DNA of 64,000 nucleotides from Euryodendron excelsum. Lineage: Eukaryota; Streptophyta; Magnoliopsida; Ericales; Pentaphylacaceae. The notes beneath the pieces were generated by a model. It ran no database searches and had not been told where the DNA came from. It worked only from the letters and a program-made list of their open reading frames with translations. Shown in pieces: positions 45,801 to 54,499 of this stretch. Both the position numbers and the translations under genes were made by a program. The DNA is taken from positions 56,010,683-56,074,682 of the forward strand of contig CM065377.1 in NCBI GenBank assembly GCA_033060915.1, given 5' to 3'. How positions within the stretch are numbered: the stretch's first letter is position 1; each line of letters opens with the position of its first letter.

Positions 45801-48052
45801 ATGATTTATATATATTCCAACCATTCAAAATGTGTCAGTTGAGAATCAGACCTAAACAGAAAACAGATTCTAAGATACAATCTAGATTTCTGTACTAAGG
45901 TTGTAGTTCAAAACTTCAAACTATTATTCTAGATGCTTTTCCTTTCACCCCTCTCCCAAATCCAATTATGATTTAATTTGAGATTTTTCTTTGATTCTAA
46001 AATTTGATTGGATATTATTCCACTGAAAGCATTAGAGGCTCATGCTATATGTCATTCTTGTACAGATTTTGGAGGTCTAGAGTTGCAAACAGGTTTTTTT
46101 ACATTGAAACAAATTAAAGCTGCCACTAACAATTTTGATTCTGTAAACAAGATTGGAGAAGGTGGTTTTGGTCCTGTATACAAGGTATTCTAGATTTCTA
46201 GCTAAGCCCATTATAAATCCATCTTACTTCTTAGATTTTTTGCATATAGATTCTAAGCAAATTTTGGATGCAGGGTCTGTTGTCTGATGGTACCATAATT
46301 GCAGTGAAGCAACTCTCCTCTAAATCAATGCAAGGAAATCGTGAATTCATGAATGAAATAGGCATGATTTCTTGCTTGCAACATCCAAATCTTGTTAAGC
46401 TTCATGGATGTTGTATTGAAGCGGACCAATTGTTATTGGTGTATGAATACATGGAAAACAATAGCCTCGCCCGTGCTTTGTGCAGTAAGTTTTGTCATTA
46501 GCCACTTAATTGTAGTTTTATAGCAATGTTTGAATGTTGGATAATGTTCAAATCCAGAGGACAGTCAATTGCTACTTGATTGGCCAACAAGGCTTAAGAT
46601 CTGCATTGGGATTGCCAGAGGTTTAGCTTTTCTACATGAGGAATCAAGATTTAAGATTGTTCACAGGGACATTAAAGCTACTAATGTGCTGCTTGATGGA
46701 AACCTAGACCCTAAAATTTCTGACTTCGGATTGGCTAGGCTTAATGAAGATGAAAATACCCACATTAGCACTCGAGTTGCTGGAACTATGTGAGTCACTT
46801 TGTCCCTTCCGAATGGACTTTATCTTTTAATCTGTATCATCAATGTAGTTAAATGCTCACCATGTTTAGCATGTATAAGTAACTTTTGAATGTTAAATGA
46901 GATGTCAAAATCTTGATTTGCAGAGGATACATGGCCCCGGAATATGCACTTTGGGGTTATTTGACCTACAAGGCAGATGTTTTCAGCTTTGGAATTGTAG
47001 CATTAGAAATTGTTAGCGGGAAGAACAACATGCCAAGTGACAATGGCATCGGTCTACTACATTGGGTACTCAAGGACTTCCTTTCCTCATAATTTTGATG
47101 TACATTTGTCTTCAATATTTTACTGTTATGTTGGCCAAAGGCTGGCCTAAATATTTGCATGATAGGCATTGATGTATGTTGCATGGACTCAGGTTCGGAT
47201 TTCAGGTGCGGTATGTGTCGGATGCAGAAAAAATATTTATATTTAATAAGCTTCTTTTATTTTGCAGAATAAAATAGTATATACAAGGTGTTATAAAGCA
47301 TTTCATGCTTAATATGAGAGTTTTATGCAAATTTATATGATAAACTTGAATTACTAAAAATATTTTTGTTAGGTTATTATTCAACAATACATGTCAGACA
47401 CATATTTGATACCTACCTTTACTCAATTGTCGGAGTCTAACTGTGCAAGTGTTGAGTATCCAACATTATTAATTTATACATTTTAGAAGAGTTCACGTAA
47501 CAAAGGCGTTGATCATTCTTGCCAATCGTTTCCTTTCTTCTGAAGTTCTTTCTATTTCTTTAAAATTGAAATATGTAGGCCTGTCAATTGCAAAAAGGTG
47601 GAAACTTGGTGGAACTTGTTGATCCGAAAATGGGGTTTGAATTCAACAAAACAGAAGTGGAAAGGATGGTTAAAGTAGCACTCCTGTGCACAAATGCATC
47701 TCCTTCGCTCAGGCCTACAATGTCTGAGGTGGTGAGCATGCTCGAAGGTCGAATGACTCTTCCAGACATAATCCCAGGGCCAGATTCCTACACCGAAGAT
47801 TTAAGGTTTAAAGCCATGAGATTCTATCATCAAGAGAAGCTAAACCATAGTTCAAGTGGAAGCCAAACCCGAAATTCAACAACAGTACGAAAAGATATTG
47901 GTTCTTCCTCTACATCTGTTCGCGATCTCTATGAAATCAGCCTGGATTCAAAGTCTATCCAGAATTCAACTGCAGCCCGAACAGAAATTGGTTCTTCCTC
48001 TACACGTATCCATGATCTCTATGAAATCAACCTGGATTCAAAGTCTTATTGA
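12788..48052 (+). CDS. LRR-VIII-2 receptor-like Ser/Thr kinase with malectin domain (24 exons, complete)
   Basis: Transmembrane receptor kinase of the At1g53430/At1g07650/RKF1 type. Exons: 12788-12881, 35191-35365, 35978-36049, 36172-36240, 36339-36410, 36663-36734, 36842-36913, 36998-37069, 37183-37254, 37367-37438, 37532-37603, 38916-38984, 39230-39295, 41068-41130, 41243-41290, 41442-41485, 43022-43404, 43502-43697, 45505-45648, 46066-46184, 46274-46484, 46558-46789, 46924-47065, 47579-48052. They total 3105 nt, 1034 residues plus stop. All introns are GT-AG and all phases agree. Order: signal peptide, LRRs (about 90-375), malectin (about 402-593), membrane helix (609-630), kinase (about 666-945). 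Kinase residues visible: GEGGFG 673-678, Lys694, Glu710, HRD with Asp790, DFG with Asp808, APE 834-836. Alternative in-frame ATGs exist upstream (12602, 12713), but 12788 begins the signal peptide. Ligand unknown. Intron 1 is 22.3 kb. Confidence 0.93.
13103..13606 (+). repeat. Copia 2 5' LTR
   Basis: 504 bp, TGTAAGAC...CTTATA. The terminal CA has mutated to TA here; the 3' LTR keeps CTTACA. It starts 221 bases into intron 1. Confidence 0.92.
13610..13622 (+). other. Copia 2 primer binding site
   Basis: TGGTATTAGAGCC, three bases after the LTR, matches the initiator tRNA-Met 3' end used by plant copia elements with one difference. Confidence 0.85.
16257..17866 (+). mobile_element. Solo LTR C (nested in B)
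   Basis: Starts TGACTCGCTCCGAAAAC and ends GGGTGTAATAA, where the usual CA is AA. Flanked by a perfect 5-bp duplication AAAAC (16252-16256 and 17867-17871). Same family as A and B; the last 300 bases are nearly identical to those of B (about 18000-18332). The CG-rich segment (17278-17490) carries a GATCGATCGG/ACTGTTCA module instead of the CCGTCCGAACG module of A. Confidence 0.82.
17278..17490. repeat. GATCGATCGG / CACTGTTCA motif array in solo LTR C
   Basis: At least seven units combine a palindromic GATCGATCGG-like core with ACTGTTCA(C/T). It sits where LTR A has its CCGTCCGAACG array and LTR B has CCGTCCAGACAG/CCGTTTGGACGG. Confidence 0.75.
22506..23016 (+). repeat. Copia 2 3' LTR
   Basis: 511 bp, TGTAAGACAAGTC to CTTACA, preceded by AAGTGGGAGAA. 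It pairs with 13103-13606 and differs by scattered substitutions. Confidence 0.92.
23233..23434 (+). repeat. Copia 3 5' LTR
   Basis: 202 bp ending TTTAACT immediately before the primer site. Pyrimidine-rich near its 3' end. Confidence 0.88.
23435..23446 (+). other. Copia 3 primer binding site
   Basis: TGGTATCAGAGC, an exact match to the common plant copia tRNA-Met primer site. Confidence 0.9.
23950..28150 (+). pseudogene. Copia 3 gag-pol (broken)
   Basis: Relic polyprotein starting [17 protein letters not shown]. Gag continues as [20 protein letters not shown] and ends in a Gly/Arg-rich stretch and the zinc knuckle [14 protein letters not shown] (about 24792-24833). Protease: [14 protein letters not shown] (about 25068). 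Integrase: [48 protein letters not shown] (25440-25930). Reverse transcriptase: [20 protein letters not shown] (about 26994), [28 protein letters not shown] (about 27245). RNase [21 protein letters not shown] (about 27729) to the end. Many in-frame stops arise from single substitutions. Confidence 0.88.
28206..28406 (+). repeat. Copia 3 3' LTR
   Basis: 201 bp copy of 23233-23434, directly after the polypurine tract. Confidence 0.88.
28529..29022 (-). mobile_element. 5'-truncated LINE with RNase H domain
   Basis: Antisense insertion in intron 1. On the - strand the coding part (28977-28591) reads [34 protein letters not shown] and [14 protein letters not shown]. This is the RNase H-like domain at the C-terminus of plant L1-type LINE ORF2 proteins. 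An A-rich tail follows at 28529-28550 (T run on the + strand). The insertion is flanked by the 9-bp repeat GGGAGGATT at 28520-28528 and 29023-29031. Short 5' truncation, A tail and target duplication fit target-primed reverse transcription. Confidence 0.82.
28591..28977 (-). pseudogene. LINE ORF2 C-terminal RNase H fragment
   Basis: The frame is open for 128 residues from an internal Met. It contains the conserved ESDS acidic segment and the late RSAN..THWLA motif (usual form N..AH.LA). Only the last domain of a normally >1000-residue ORF2 is present; there is no reverse transcriptase. It could also be a host RNase H-like gene fragment, but the A tail and target duplication favour a LINE. Confidence 0.75.
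29032..30758. other. Intron 1 sequence, no feature recognised
   Basis: AT-rich DNA without a convincing reading frame. A single ACGTTCGAACTT motif occurs at about 29768-29779. Some of it may be decayed transposon. Confidence 0.5.
30764..31550 (-). repeat. Antisense copia derivative, 3' LTR
   Basis: 787 bp, pairs with 33922-34744. It contains a GTTTGAACGG...CCGTTCGAAT segment at about 31380-31410. Confidence 0.82.
32930..33900 (-). pseudogene. Gag relic with CCHC zinc knuckle
   Basis: Read from high to low coordinate. Lysine/glutamate-rich, probably coiled-coil coding comes first (about 33900-33400), then [12 protein letters not shown], then the knuckle [14 protein letters not shown] (about 33045-33004), then an acidic/Gln-rich tail. 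The knuckle spacing CX2CX4HX4C is intact. The arrangement of a coiled-coil Gag with a VGHxxPxC knuckle resembles Sirevirus-type copia Gag, but that lineage call is an inference. Frameshifts interrupt the frame, and CG-rich TTCGAACG motifs (33130-33190) lie within the coding region. Confidence 0.6.
33922..34744 (-). repeat. Antisense copia derivative, 5' LTR
   Basis: 823 bp. It includes a run of GCGTTCAAACGG, CCATTTGAACG and GCGTTCGAACGC motifs at about 34534-34605. Adjacent to the primer site on the - strand. Confidence 0.82.
34750..35190. other. 3' end of intron 1
   Basis: AT-rich sequence with a T-rich tract before the acceptor at 35189-35190. Nothing else recognised. Confidence 0.5.
35191..41485 (+). 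CDS. Kinase exons 2-16 (LRR ectodomain)
   Basis: Exon 2 (35191-35365) encodes the cap with [12 protein letters not shown] and [14 protein letters not shown]. Exons 3-11 are seven 72-nt units plus one of 69 nt (exon 4) and a final 72-nt unit, each one LRR of 23-24 residues and all starting in the same phase. Typical repeats include [19 protein letters not shown] and [14 protein letters not shown]. Exons 12 (69 nt) and 13 (66 nt) finish the LRRs. Exons 14-16 encode the C-terminal cap with YNNFTW, CRQNT and [12 protein letters not shown]. The 72-nt phase-constant exon pattern is known for LRR-VIII/LRR-I-type plant kinases and supports the splice calls. The exon 8 acceptor was chosen at 36998, because 72 nt and [10 protein letters not shown] result. 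Confidence 0.9.
36246..36269. repeat. CT microsatellite
   Basis: About 12 CT units just inside intron 4, after the donor GTAAG, followed by a short GAGAGAG that could pair with it. Confidence 0.9.
37604..38915. other. Intron 11
   Basis: It contains an imperfect short tandem duplication (about 37688-37830; CTATTTTGGCTG and TTCATCAGTCCTTGGTGA occur twice). It also has a possible antisense SINE (38380-38516) and a pyrimidine-rich stretch (38650-38710). Confidence 0.6.
38380..38516 (-). mobile_element. Possible tRNA-derived SINE
   Basis: On the - strand from about 38510: GGGTTAGCCCAATGGTAAGT resembles an A box and AGGTTCAATTC (about 38468-38458) a B box, spaced as in a tRNA head. The 3' end and target duplication were not identified. 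Could be a decayed tRNA-like fragment. Confidence 0.35.
40124..40719. mobile_element. Solo LTR in intron 13
   Basis: 596 bp beginning TGTTAGTCTAAAAATC and ending ATACCAACA, flanked by a perfect 5-bp duplication CTTGG (40119-40123 and 40720-40724). TG...CA ends with 5-bp duplication and no coding content fit a solo LTR. The family is unlike the other LTRs in the window. Orientation is not determined. Confidence 0.7.
41984..42899. mobile_element. Long-TIR Mutator-like MITE in intron 16
   Basis: Left end GGATAAATTTCACTTATCAC is mirrored by right end GTGATAAGTAAAATTTATCC. The inverted pairing continues through most of the 916 bp (CACCCCTGTACTTTGA / TCAAAGTGCAGGGGTG; TTCAGTTAAGTAGCAATGTG / CACATTGTTACTTAACTGAA). 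A 9-bp duplication TAGTGATTG flanks it exactly (41975-41983, 42900-42908). Long TIRs plus 9-bp duplications are the Mutator-like signature. No transposase. Confidence 0.88.
43022..43697 (+). CDS. Kinase exons 17-18 (malectin domain)
   Basis: Exon 17 (43022-43404) begins [13 protein letters not shown] and includes [35 protein letters not shown] and [10 protein letters not shown]. Exon 18 (43502-43697) continues [20 protein letters not shown] and [16 protein letters not shown], then [12 protein letters not shown]. These are the malectin-like domain signatures of LRR-VIII kinases. In this family the domain is extracellular, next to the membrane; carbohydrate binding is suspected but not proven. 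Length (about 190 residues) is normal and nothing is missing. Confidence 0.92.
43698..45504. other. Intron 18
   Basis: 1.8 kb, GTAAGT...TTTGCAG. It contains a 22-base C homopolymer at 44670-44691. No gene recognised. Confidence 0.7.
44670..44691. repeat. Poly(C) tract, 22 bases
   Basis: Uninterrupted run of C inside intron 18, on the sense strand of the kinase pre-mRNA. Such runs are prone to length error in sequencing and assembly. Confidence 0.85.
45505..45648 (+). CDS. Kinase exon 19 (membrane helix)
   Basis: Encodes [12 protein letters not shown], then a hydrophobic helix ([19 protein letters not shown]) ending in [12 protein letters not shown], a positively charged stop-transfer sequence. 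The acceptor at 45504 and donor GTGAGT at 45649 keep the frame. Confidence 0.9.
46066..48052 (+). CDS. Kinase exons 20-24 (Ser/Thr kinase domain and tail)
   Basis: Exon 20 carries the juxtamembrane [20 protein letters not shown] and P-loop [10 protein letters not shown]. Exon 21 has [19 protein letters not shown] with the ATP-site Lys and helix-C Glu. Exon 22 has [12 protein letters not shown] and SDFGLARL. Exon 23 has [20 protein letters not shown]. Exon 24 has [13 protein letters not shown] and [14 protein letters not shown], then a Ser/Thr-rich tail. All catalytic residues are present and HRD marks an RD kinase. In the segment after APE, family members usually read YLTDKADVYSFG; here Tyr replaces Asp. 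The tail repeats a unit, [17 protein letters not shown] then [17 protein letters not shown], about 37 residues apart. Confidence 0.92.
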
Positions 48053-49240
48053 CAGTGGTCAGTGATTTTTTTCCTAAGCATAGTTGGCCTACCCAATGTA
48101 GTCAACTTACAGCTATTTATTAGATTATTTAAATGAGTTGCATCCGCATATAATAAGGCTGGAAACGAGCTGAGTAGTGGGTTGTATAAGCTTGACTTAA
48201 AAACTTAACGAGTTTCAAAATATGTTCAAGTTTAGCTTATATGTCTTTTAAGCTGATATTAAATGATCTTCAATATTTGAGTAGCTTGATTTTTATACAC
48301 TCTTACCATGCATATAGCTTATTGATTTAAGCTCAACAATAACGAGATTCAAAATGTATTTTAGCTTGACTTGTTTACATATAGAGCTAAATTTGTACAA
48401 CCTTAGCAAGCCAAACACGAGTCGAGCTTAAGTAGTCAATTATTTTTTGTACTTTTAGTAAATTTTACTAAGTTAATGGATATCAAATCAGATGATATAG
48501 CTTCAACGAAGTGCAGTTTAAGGGCATTTAAGCTAATTGAGTTGAATTTAAAAAATTAACTAGCTTCTAAATGTGTTAAGAATTTGGATTGTTTATCTTT
48601 TGCATAGATCTCAAAACTAAGCTTATTGAATGGAGCTTAAAAAATAAACGAGTTACCAAATGTTTTCAAGCTTGGATTTGTTTTTACAGAAAGAGTTGAT
48701 CATATGCGAGCTTTTAGCAAGACGACTATGAGCTGAGCTCAAATAATTTGTTTTATTTTACAGTTGTACCTGTGTGACGTATATTATGTTTTGTAGTTTT
48801 CTAATATTTGTGATTGAGGCGGGAGGTGGAGTATTGTGTAGAATTCTTCTACTTCTACTACTTGGTTTTAACTTTCTAATGGGAAGTTATTGTATAATCT
48901 CTAATTATTGGTGACATCAAATATATAGAATTTAAAAGGCTAAGTTCCAAAAAATCAATTTGTACTTCTCTTTTGTGATTCATGACATCATAGAAGTCCC
49001 ATGTTTTAGTTTTCCATGTCATAAAAACTATAAACAAATATTATTGTTGGGGGTGGTGGTTGCTAAATGGTATATGAAACCATATTCTAATTGAAACAAA
49101 TGCAAATTAATGCCTGAAAAGTGTATGATTGATAATGATTACAATTTTAAATGAATAAATCAACTAATACTTTCGTTAGTAAACATGAGATGCAAGAATA
49201 ATTATATTAGTATGCAAGAATGAAATAAAATGGAAAACTC
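48053..49240. other. 3' flank of the kinase gene
   Basis: No gene recognised. 48180-48750 contains recurring AGCTTGACTT / AACGAGTTT motifs on both strands, probably a decayed repeat. 48839-49015 is repeated at 50470-50617. Confidence 0.5.
48839..49015 (+). repeat. Direct repeat, copy 1
   Basis: Shares GAATTCTTCT..TTCTACT, TGTATAATCTC/TTTATAATCTC, TTGGTGACA and CCCATGTTTTAGTT in the same order with 50470-50617, 1.6 kb downstream. Confidence 0.6.
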
Positions 49241-49572
49241 GATCCTACAATTCTCTCGTTTGATGTATAGGAATCGTATGAAATGATCATTTACATTTCT
49301 TTCATTCTATAATAGAGTAAGAGAAAGAGAAGAGAATACGAGTACAAAATATAATATTGTACATATATTTCTATAATATAAATATATTATATTAATGTAT
49401 TATAACCAGATGATATAATAACATATTATATAATATAACTCATATTTATTTACAATATATTATATACAATACATTATAATGATATAGTATTAACATATAA
49501 TATATAAATATCTATATGTTATATAAATGCAATATATATGATATAATTAATATATATTTTATCTAAAATATT

Positions 49573-49603
<31 letters not shown>

Positions 49604-51142
49604 ATGTATACACTATGCTTGATATATTATATATAAAAATATTGAATATTATATATATTATATATTAATATAATATACTATAAATTTAATACATGTTGTT
49701 TCTATAATATGTTTATATAATGCATACTCTGTAATATTATTAATGTGTTCTGCATTATATGTTATACTAGCATATTATATAATATTTATTGACAATCTGT
49801 TGTATCTCCTATATTACAATTGTATGTTATTACCATGCAACATATCAATATATATGTTATACAATATAAATATATTATAAACAATATGATAAACGTATTG
49901 TATCTAGAGAATTATATATATTACATTTACAATATTTTGACATATTGTAAACTACATGTTATAATAATATATTATCTAAATTAATATTTATTTTATTAAT
50001 ATATTATATAACGTATACTATAATAATATATTATTAGCATATAATATAATATCCATATTACATATAATATTAGTATAATATACTAATTATATTATATTAA
50101 TAATTACTATATAATATTTATAAATAATAAATATTATTATATTATGATCGATATACAACATATATGTATATACTATATGTTATACATACGTGCTATAATG
50201 TGTAATAATTTAATACATTGTTATATTATCGTATCTACTATATTAACATATTATAATAATGAAGTCTAATAAGATCCAATTTGGGGACGAGTCTCAGCTA
50301 GATTGAAGCTCTATCGGATTGAGATATGCCATATTTATTGATTAATATATCATAGATCATATATTATAATATATTATCAACATATGATTCATGAACAAAT
50401 ATGATATTAAAATATATTATATCACATATATTATCTATATGTATAAATAATATAAATTTAATATTTACATAGAATTCTTCTTTTTCTACTTCTACTTTGT
50501 TTTCAAACTTCATATAGAAATTTGTTTTATAATCTCAAAATTTTGGTGACAAAATATATAAAATTTAGAATATTAAGTTAACAAAAAAAATCATTCATCA
50601 TAGAGCCCCATGTTTTAGTTGTATTAATATATATATAACATTTATTTATAATATATTATATTCCTATATGATAAAAATATATTTAACATGTGATATATTA
50701 AAAGACTTATTATATGATATATAATACCTAATAGGTATTATATTTATAGATATATGTTACATTAATATATTAGAGATTAAAATAACATATTAATGTATTA
50801 TAAATTAATATTTATTTATTAATATCTTCTCAACGATATATAATAACAATATGATTAACGTATAATATGTTATAATCCATATTATATGTAATATAAAAGT
50901 AATATATTAATTACCTAATACATGCACAATAACATATAATAATATTTTCAATAATTTATATGTACAATAACGTATCTTATTTATTATATATAGTGTATAT
51001 AATGAATTACATATATTATTATATATCTTACGTATGCAACATATATACTATGTAATATATATATATCCACAATAATATAAAATAAAAATAAATGTTGCTT
51101 ATAACATTTTATATAAAAATATAAAATATATAATATAATATC
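49240..51142. repeat. Very AT-rich tract
   Basis: About 1.9 kb made mostly of TA, ATAT and TTATA words with few G or C. Two islands of ordinary composition interrupt it: 50261-50330 and the direct-repeat copy at 50470-50617. No clean monomer period could be set by eye. It may be a degenerate AT-rich satellite or minisatellite. Confidence 0.7.
50470..50617 (+). repeat. Direct repeat, copy 2
   Basis: Second copy of 48839-49015, embedded in AT-rich DNA. Confidence 0.6.
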
Positions 51143-51747
51143 TGTGGGTCAAAGAAATTAGGCCCAATTCACTTGGTCAGGCCCAATAAAAGTTAAGTGA
51201 ATGAATTGGGTTACAGGTCAACCCAAGTAGTCAAAAGTGCTGTCAGCCCCACACTGCTGACCTAGTGCCAACCTCAAGCACAAGCCCAACGCGGCAAGCC
51301 CAATTTGCGGATATAATTGGAGCATTTAATGTGGAGATGACCCGCATTTAATGCGGTAGCGACTAGCCATGCAATGTCCACTTTCACATCCGATCAGCTG
51401 ATTCTGGCACGGCAGTAAAGCTGAACTAACGTCTGATCAGTCGAAGACGAATGATGTGCTCTACAAGGTAGATCATGATGGCCCTAAGGTAGACCCCAGA
51501 GCTAACACTCTATCGATTGCACTATAAATACAGAATCCCAAGAAGGAAGGTATAGACAATTATTTTTAAGCGTACACTATCTTTATTCATTCAATTCTCG
51601 ATTAAGATTGCTAACTTAATTATCGAAGTGTGATCGACCCAAATAGGGTTAGCCCATTCTAACTTCTCTGCCCTCCTTACAGCAGTTTGGTGCTCATTAA
51701 TATTGGTTCGAGTGATCGGTCAGGCCTTCCCGAAAATCCCACTTACA
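51143..51747 (+). repeat. Gypsy 5' LTR
   Basis: 605 bp from TGTGGGTC to CTTACA. TATA box at 51533-51540. No matching 3' LTR exists in the window, so the boundaries rest on the TG/CA ends and the primer site. Confidence 0.75.
51533..51540 (+). promoter_or_regulatory. TATA box of gypsy LTR
   Basis: TATAAATA about 215 bases before the LTR end, a normal place for the LTR promoter. Confidence 0.55.
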
Positions 51748-51749
51748 AT

Positions 51750-51767
51750 TGGCGCCGTCTGTGGGAA
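51750..51767 (+). other. Gypsy primer binding site
   Basis: TGGCGCCGTCTGTGGGAA, the primer site commonly seen in Tat-lineage elements, two bases after the LTR. Confidence 0.85.
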
Positions 51768-52484
51768 GGTCAAAATAACCATGAGTACTAATGCCCAAAT
51801 GGGAAGAGGAGAAAACCATACTGAGCTAGGAAATAAGACTTCCTCTAGCAAAGATCGTACCGATTCGGCGTACTGCCAATCTACCCCAATAGATCGCCAC
51901 TGAGGTCGGACGAGGAGGTCGGACACTCAATCCCCTGCTGGGAGCCACCAGGAAGAGCGAGACAAATTGCCAAGAGACCCGGACTACGTCAAGGAGCCAA
52001 ATCACTGCAAAAACCACCATCGGGACCTCGCCCCTTCGCCCTCTAGTGGTCGTGTCCCAAGTGACCATACGCTTTGTTCTGTCGAGTGGGAGTTTCGGCG
52101 ATGCGACAAAGAGATTGCCTACCTCACCTCTCAGGTTTAGGCCATGAGGGAGGCAATCTCAAGAAGAGATAGGCACGGAAGAAGAGAGGGTCCCTGGACC
52201 ATGAAAGGATCACAGGGAGTCGGAACTCCAGAAGCAGAGACGCACTAACGACATGAATGAGAGAAAGTTATACCTCTAGTGTAAGCACCCCATTTTTTAT
52301 CGGTCAGCAGTCTACACTCCGTTAAGACTTGTTTTCAAGTCATTTTGGGCATATTCCAATCGAAACCAATTCTCTAGGTCCAAATTCCATTTTTCCATCG
52401 CTTCGCGGGCAAAATGCCCTTAGGGGCATTGTCCTTTTTTATTCCAATTACAATCCCTCACTCGAGACAGTTTATTCCTCGAGA

Positions 52485-53010
52485 CGGTCTGAGTAGCGGA
52501 ATACTCACAAAACCGTTAGAGTAGCGGAATACTCACAAAACCGTTAGAGTAGCGGAATACTCACAAAACCGTTAGAGTAGCGGAAATACTCACAAAATCG
52601 TTAGAGTAGCAGAAATACTCACAAAACTGTTAGAGTGGTGAAACACTCACAATCCAGGCACGTCTCCTCGGAGACGGTAAGACCCCTTTCCAATCCCACT
52701 CTCGAGATAGTTTATTCCTCGAGACGGTTCCAATCCAGGCACGTCTCTTCGGAGACGATAAGACCCCTTTTCAATCCCTCCCTCAAGACAGTTTATTCCT
52801 CGAGACGGTCCGAGTAGCAAAACTACTCACAAAACTGTTAGAGTAGCGGAAATACTCACAAAACCGTTAGAGTAGCGGAAGTACTCACAGAATCGTTAGA
52901 GTAGCGGAAATACTCACAACCCCGTCCGAGTAGCGGAAATACTCACAAATCATCAACCTCGTCCGAGTAGCGGAAATACTCACACCGTTAGAGTGGTGGA
53001 AACACTCAAA
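52485..53010 (+). repeat. Tandem array, about 28-bp unit
   Basis: Unit GAGTAGCGGAATACTCACAA plus AACCGTTA, repeated about a dozen times in two blocks. An inner segment, CTCGAGACGGT...GGCACGTCTC, separates the blocks and is itself repeated. Each unit contains the near-palindrome GAGTAGCGGAAATACTC. Confidence 0.88.
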
Positions 53011-53129
53011 ACCTAGGTCAACACCAGTGTCTGTTATCCCACTTTGGTGAAAAATGTCCAAACTGCCCTTAGGACCTTTTCCTAGACTTTCCGGTCAAGA
53101 TAACCATTTTGTCCCTATGCATCCGAATG

Positions 53130-53610
53130 CCCTGGGAACCACGCCGGCTCTGGGTATCAAACCGGTAACCTCTTGAGACTACTTTTTATAGTAATCTCAA
53201 CTCCCCTTTACTTTTCCAGATCATTCCAAGTCAGTTCCGGCCAACCCGGTACAAAATGACCGTTTTGCTCTTAGAGGGCCGGTCTCCTGTTTCGACCACA
53301 CCGGCTCTAGGTATCAAACCGGTAACCTCCGGAGACTACTTTTTATAGTAATCTCAACTCCCCTTTACCTTTCCAAATCATTCCGAGTCAGTCCCGGCAA
53401 ACCCGATACAAAATGACCGTTTTGCCCCTAGTGGGCCAGTCTCCTTTTCCGACCACGCCGGCTCTGGGAATCAAACCGGCAACCTCTGGGAACATTCTAA
53501 ATAATGTTTCCAGATCCCAAGTCTTCTTCCGGGACAATCCGAGTCTGTCCCGGCAGTTTCCCGGTTCGATTAACCGTTTTGCCCCTAAAGGCCCAGTCAA
53601 CTTTTTCGAC
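53130..53610 (+). repeat. Tandem array, roughly 125-180-bp unit
   Basis: Three imperfect units, each with CCACGCCGGCTCTGGG, ATCAAACCGGTAACCTC, GTAATCTCAACTCCCC (lost in the last unit) and AAATGACCGTTTTGC. Confidence 0.75.
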
Positions 53611-53907
53611 ACATTTTGTCCTCACTTTTCAAGTCAAATACCTCCAGGACACTATTTTAAGTGTTCCTGCTCCTTTCCAGCCTTCCGGGTCATTCCCGAC
53701 TCCTTCAAATTATTCCCGGACTTTCCGGAGTCACTCCTAGTGAAGCCAGGCTAAAGATTACATGGTAGTCACTAGTACAGGCGCCCAAATCTAGTCAAAG
53801 ATACATTGCTTGCCGACCTTAATAGTTTCCTAATTGGCTGGCGGAGTGGCGCCAAAAGGAATTTTGCCCTAGCGCCACTGCAACAGGCGCCAGGTTTGTC
53901 CAACTTC

Positions 53908-53915
53908 TATAAATA
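53908..53915 (+). promoter_or_regulatory. TATA box inside the 5.1-kb insertion
   Basis: TATAAATA about 1.6 kb from the left end; transcription from here would leave about 3.4 kb of R-U5-like sequence. Confidence 0.45.
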
Positions 53916-54499
53916 CAGAGCCTCATTCAACGTGAAAAATGTCTGCAAATTTAACCTAAAAATCCTATATTTCGATATACAGAGCTCAAGCACCTCCAAA
54001 ATCCTAGCCTCCCTAGGTTTTCCCAAACCCTAGCCACTATACACAAACCTTAGCCTCCTATACACTCATACACTCCCCCATACACTCATACACTAGCCTT
54101 CACCCATCCTTTGAAGACTTGAAGAGCTGCCATCCAAAGCTGGAAGACAACTCTTGAAGGCTGAAGGTGAAGATCAAGACAAAGACCGAAGACAGTGCGG
54201 CGCGCAAAATAAAGAAGACATACGGTAGGCTTTCGCTTTAATTTTCTGTACTTCCCCCTCTCTCTTCTCTCTCCAACCCACTTGGGTTTTCTCTATTTTA
54301 ATCCTCCATCTCTTTCCCCCCCTTTCTTTGCATGCTTGAAACAAGGGGACTCCCGGTTCATGTGTAGGATTGGGCTATTGGAGAGTCACCGTGTCGGGGG
54401 CTTTCTTCTAGCCTAACCAAAGTCCACGTGGGTCCGGCCCCCTTGATTATGTGGTGAAGCCTTAACCTTGTATGATCACGACCCCAAATTGCATTGTGC

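Noticed and set aside
52485..53010. CRISPR-like array
   Set aside because: Units are contiguous tandem repeats without unique spacers, in a plant retroelement.
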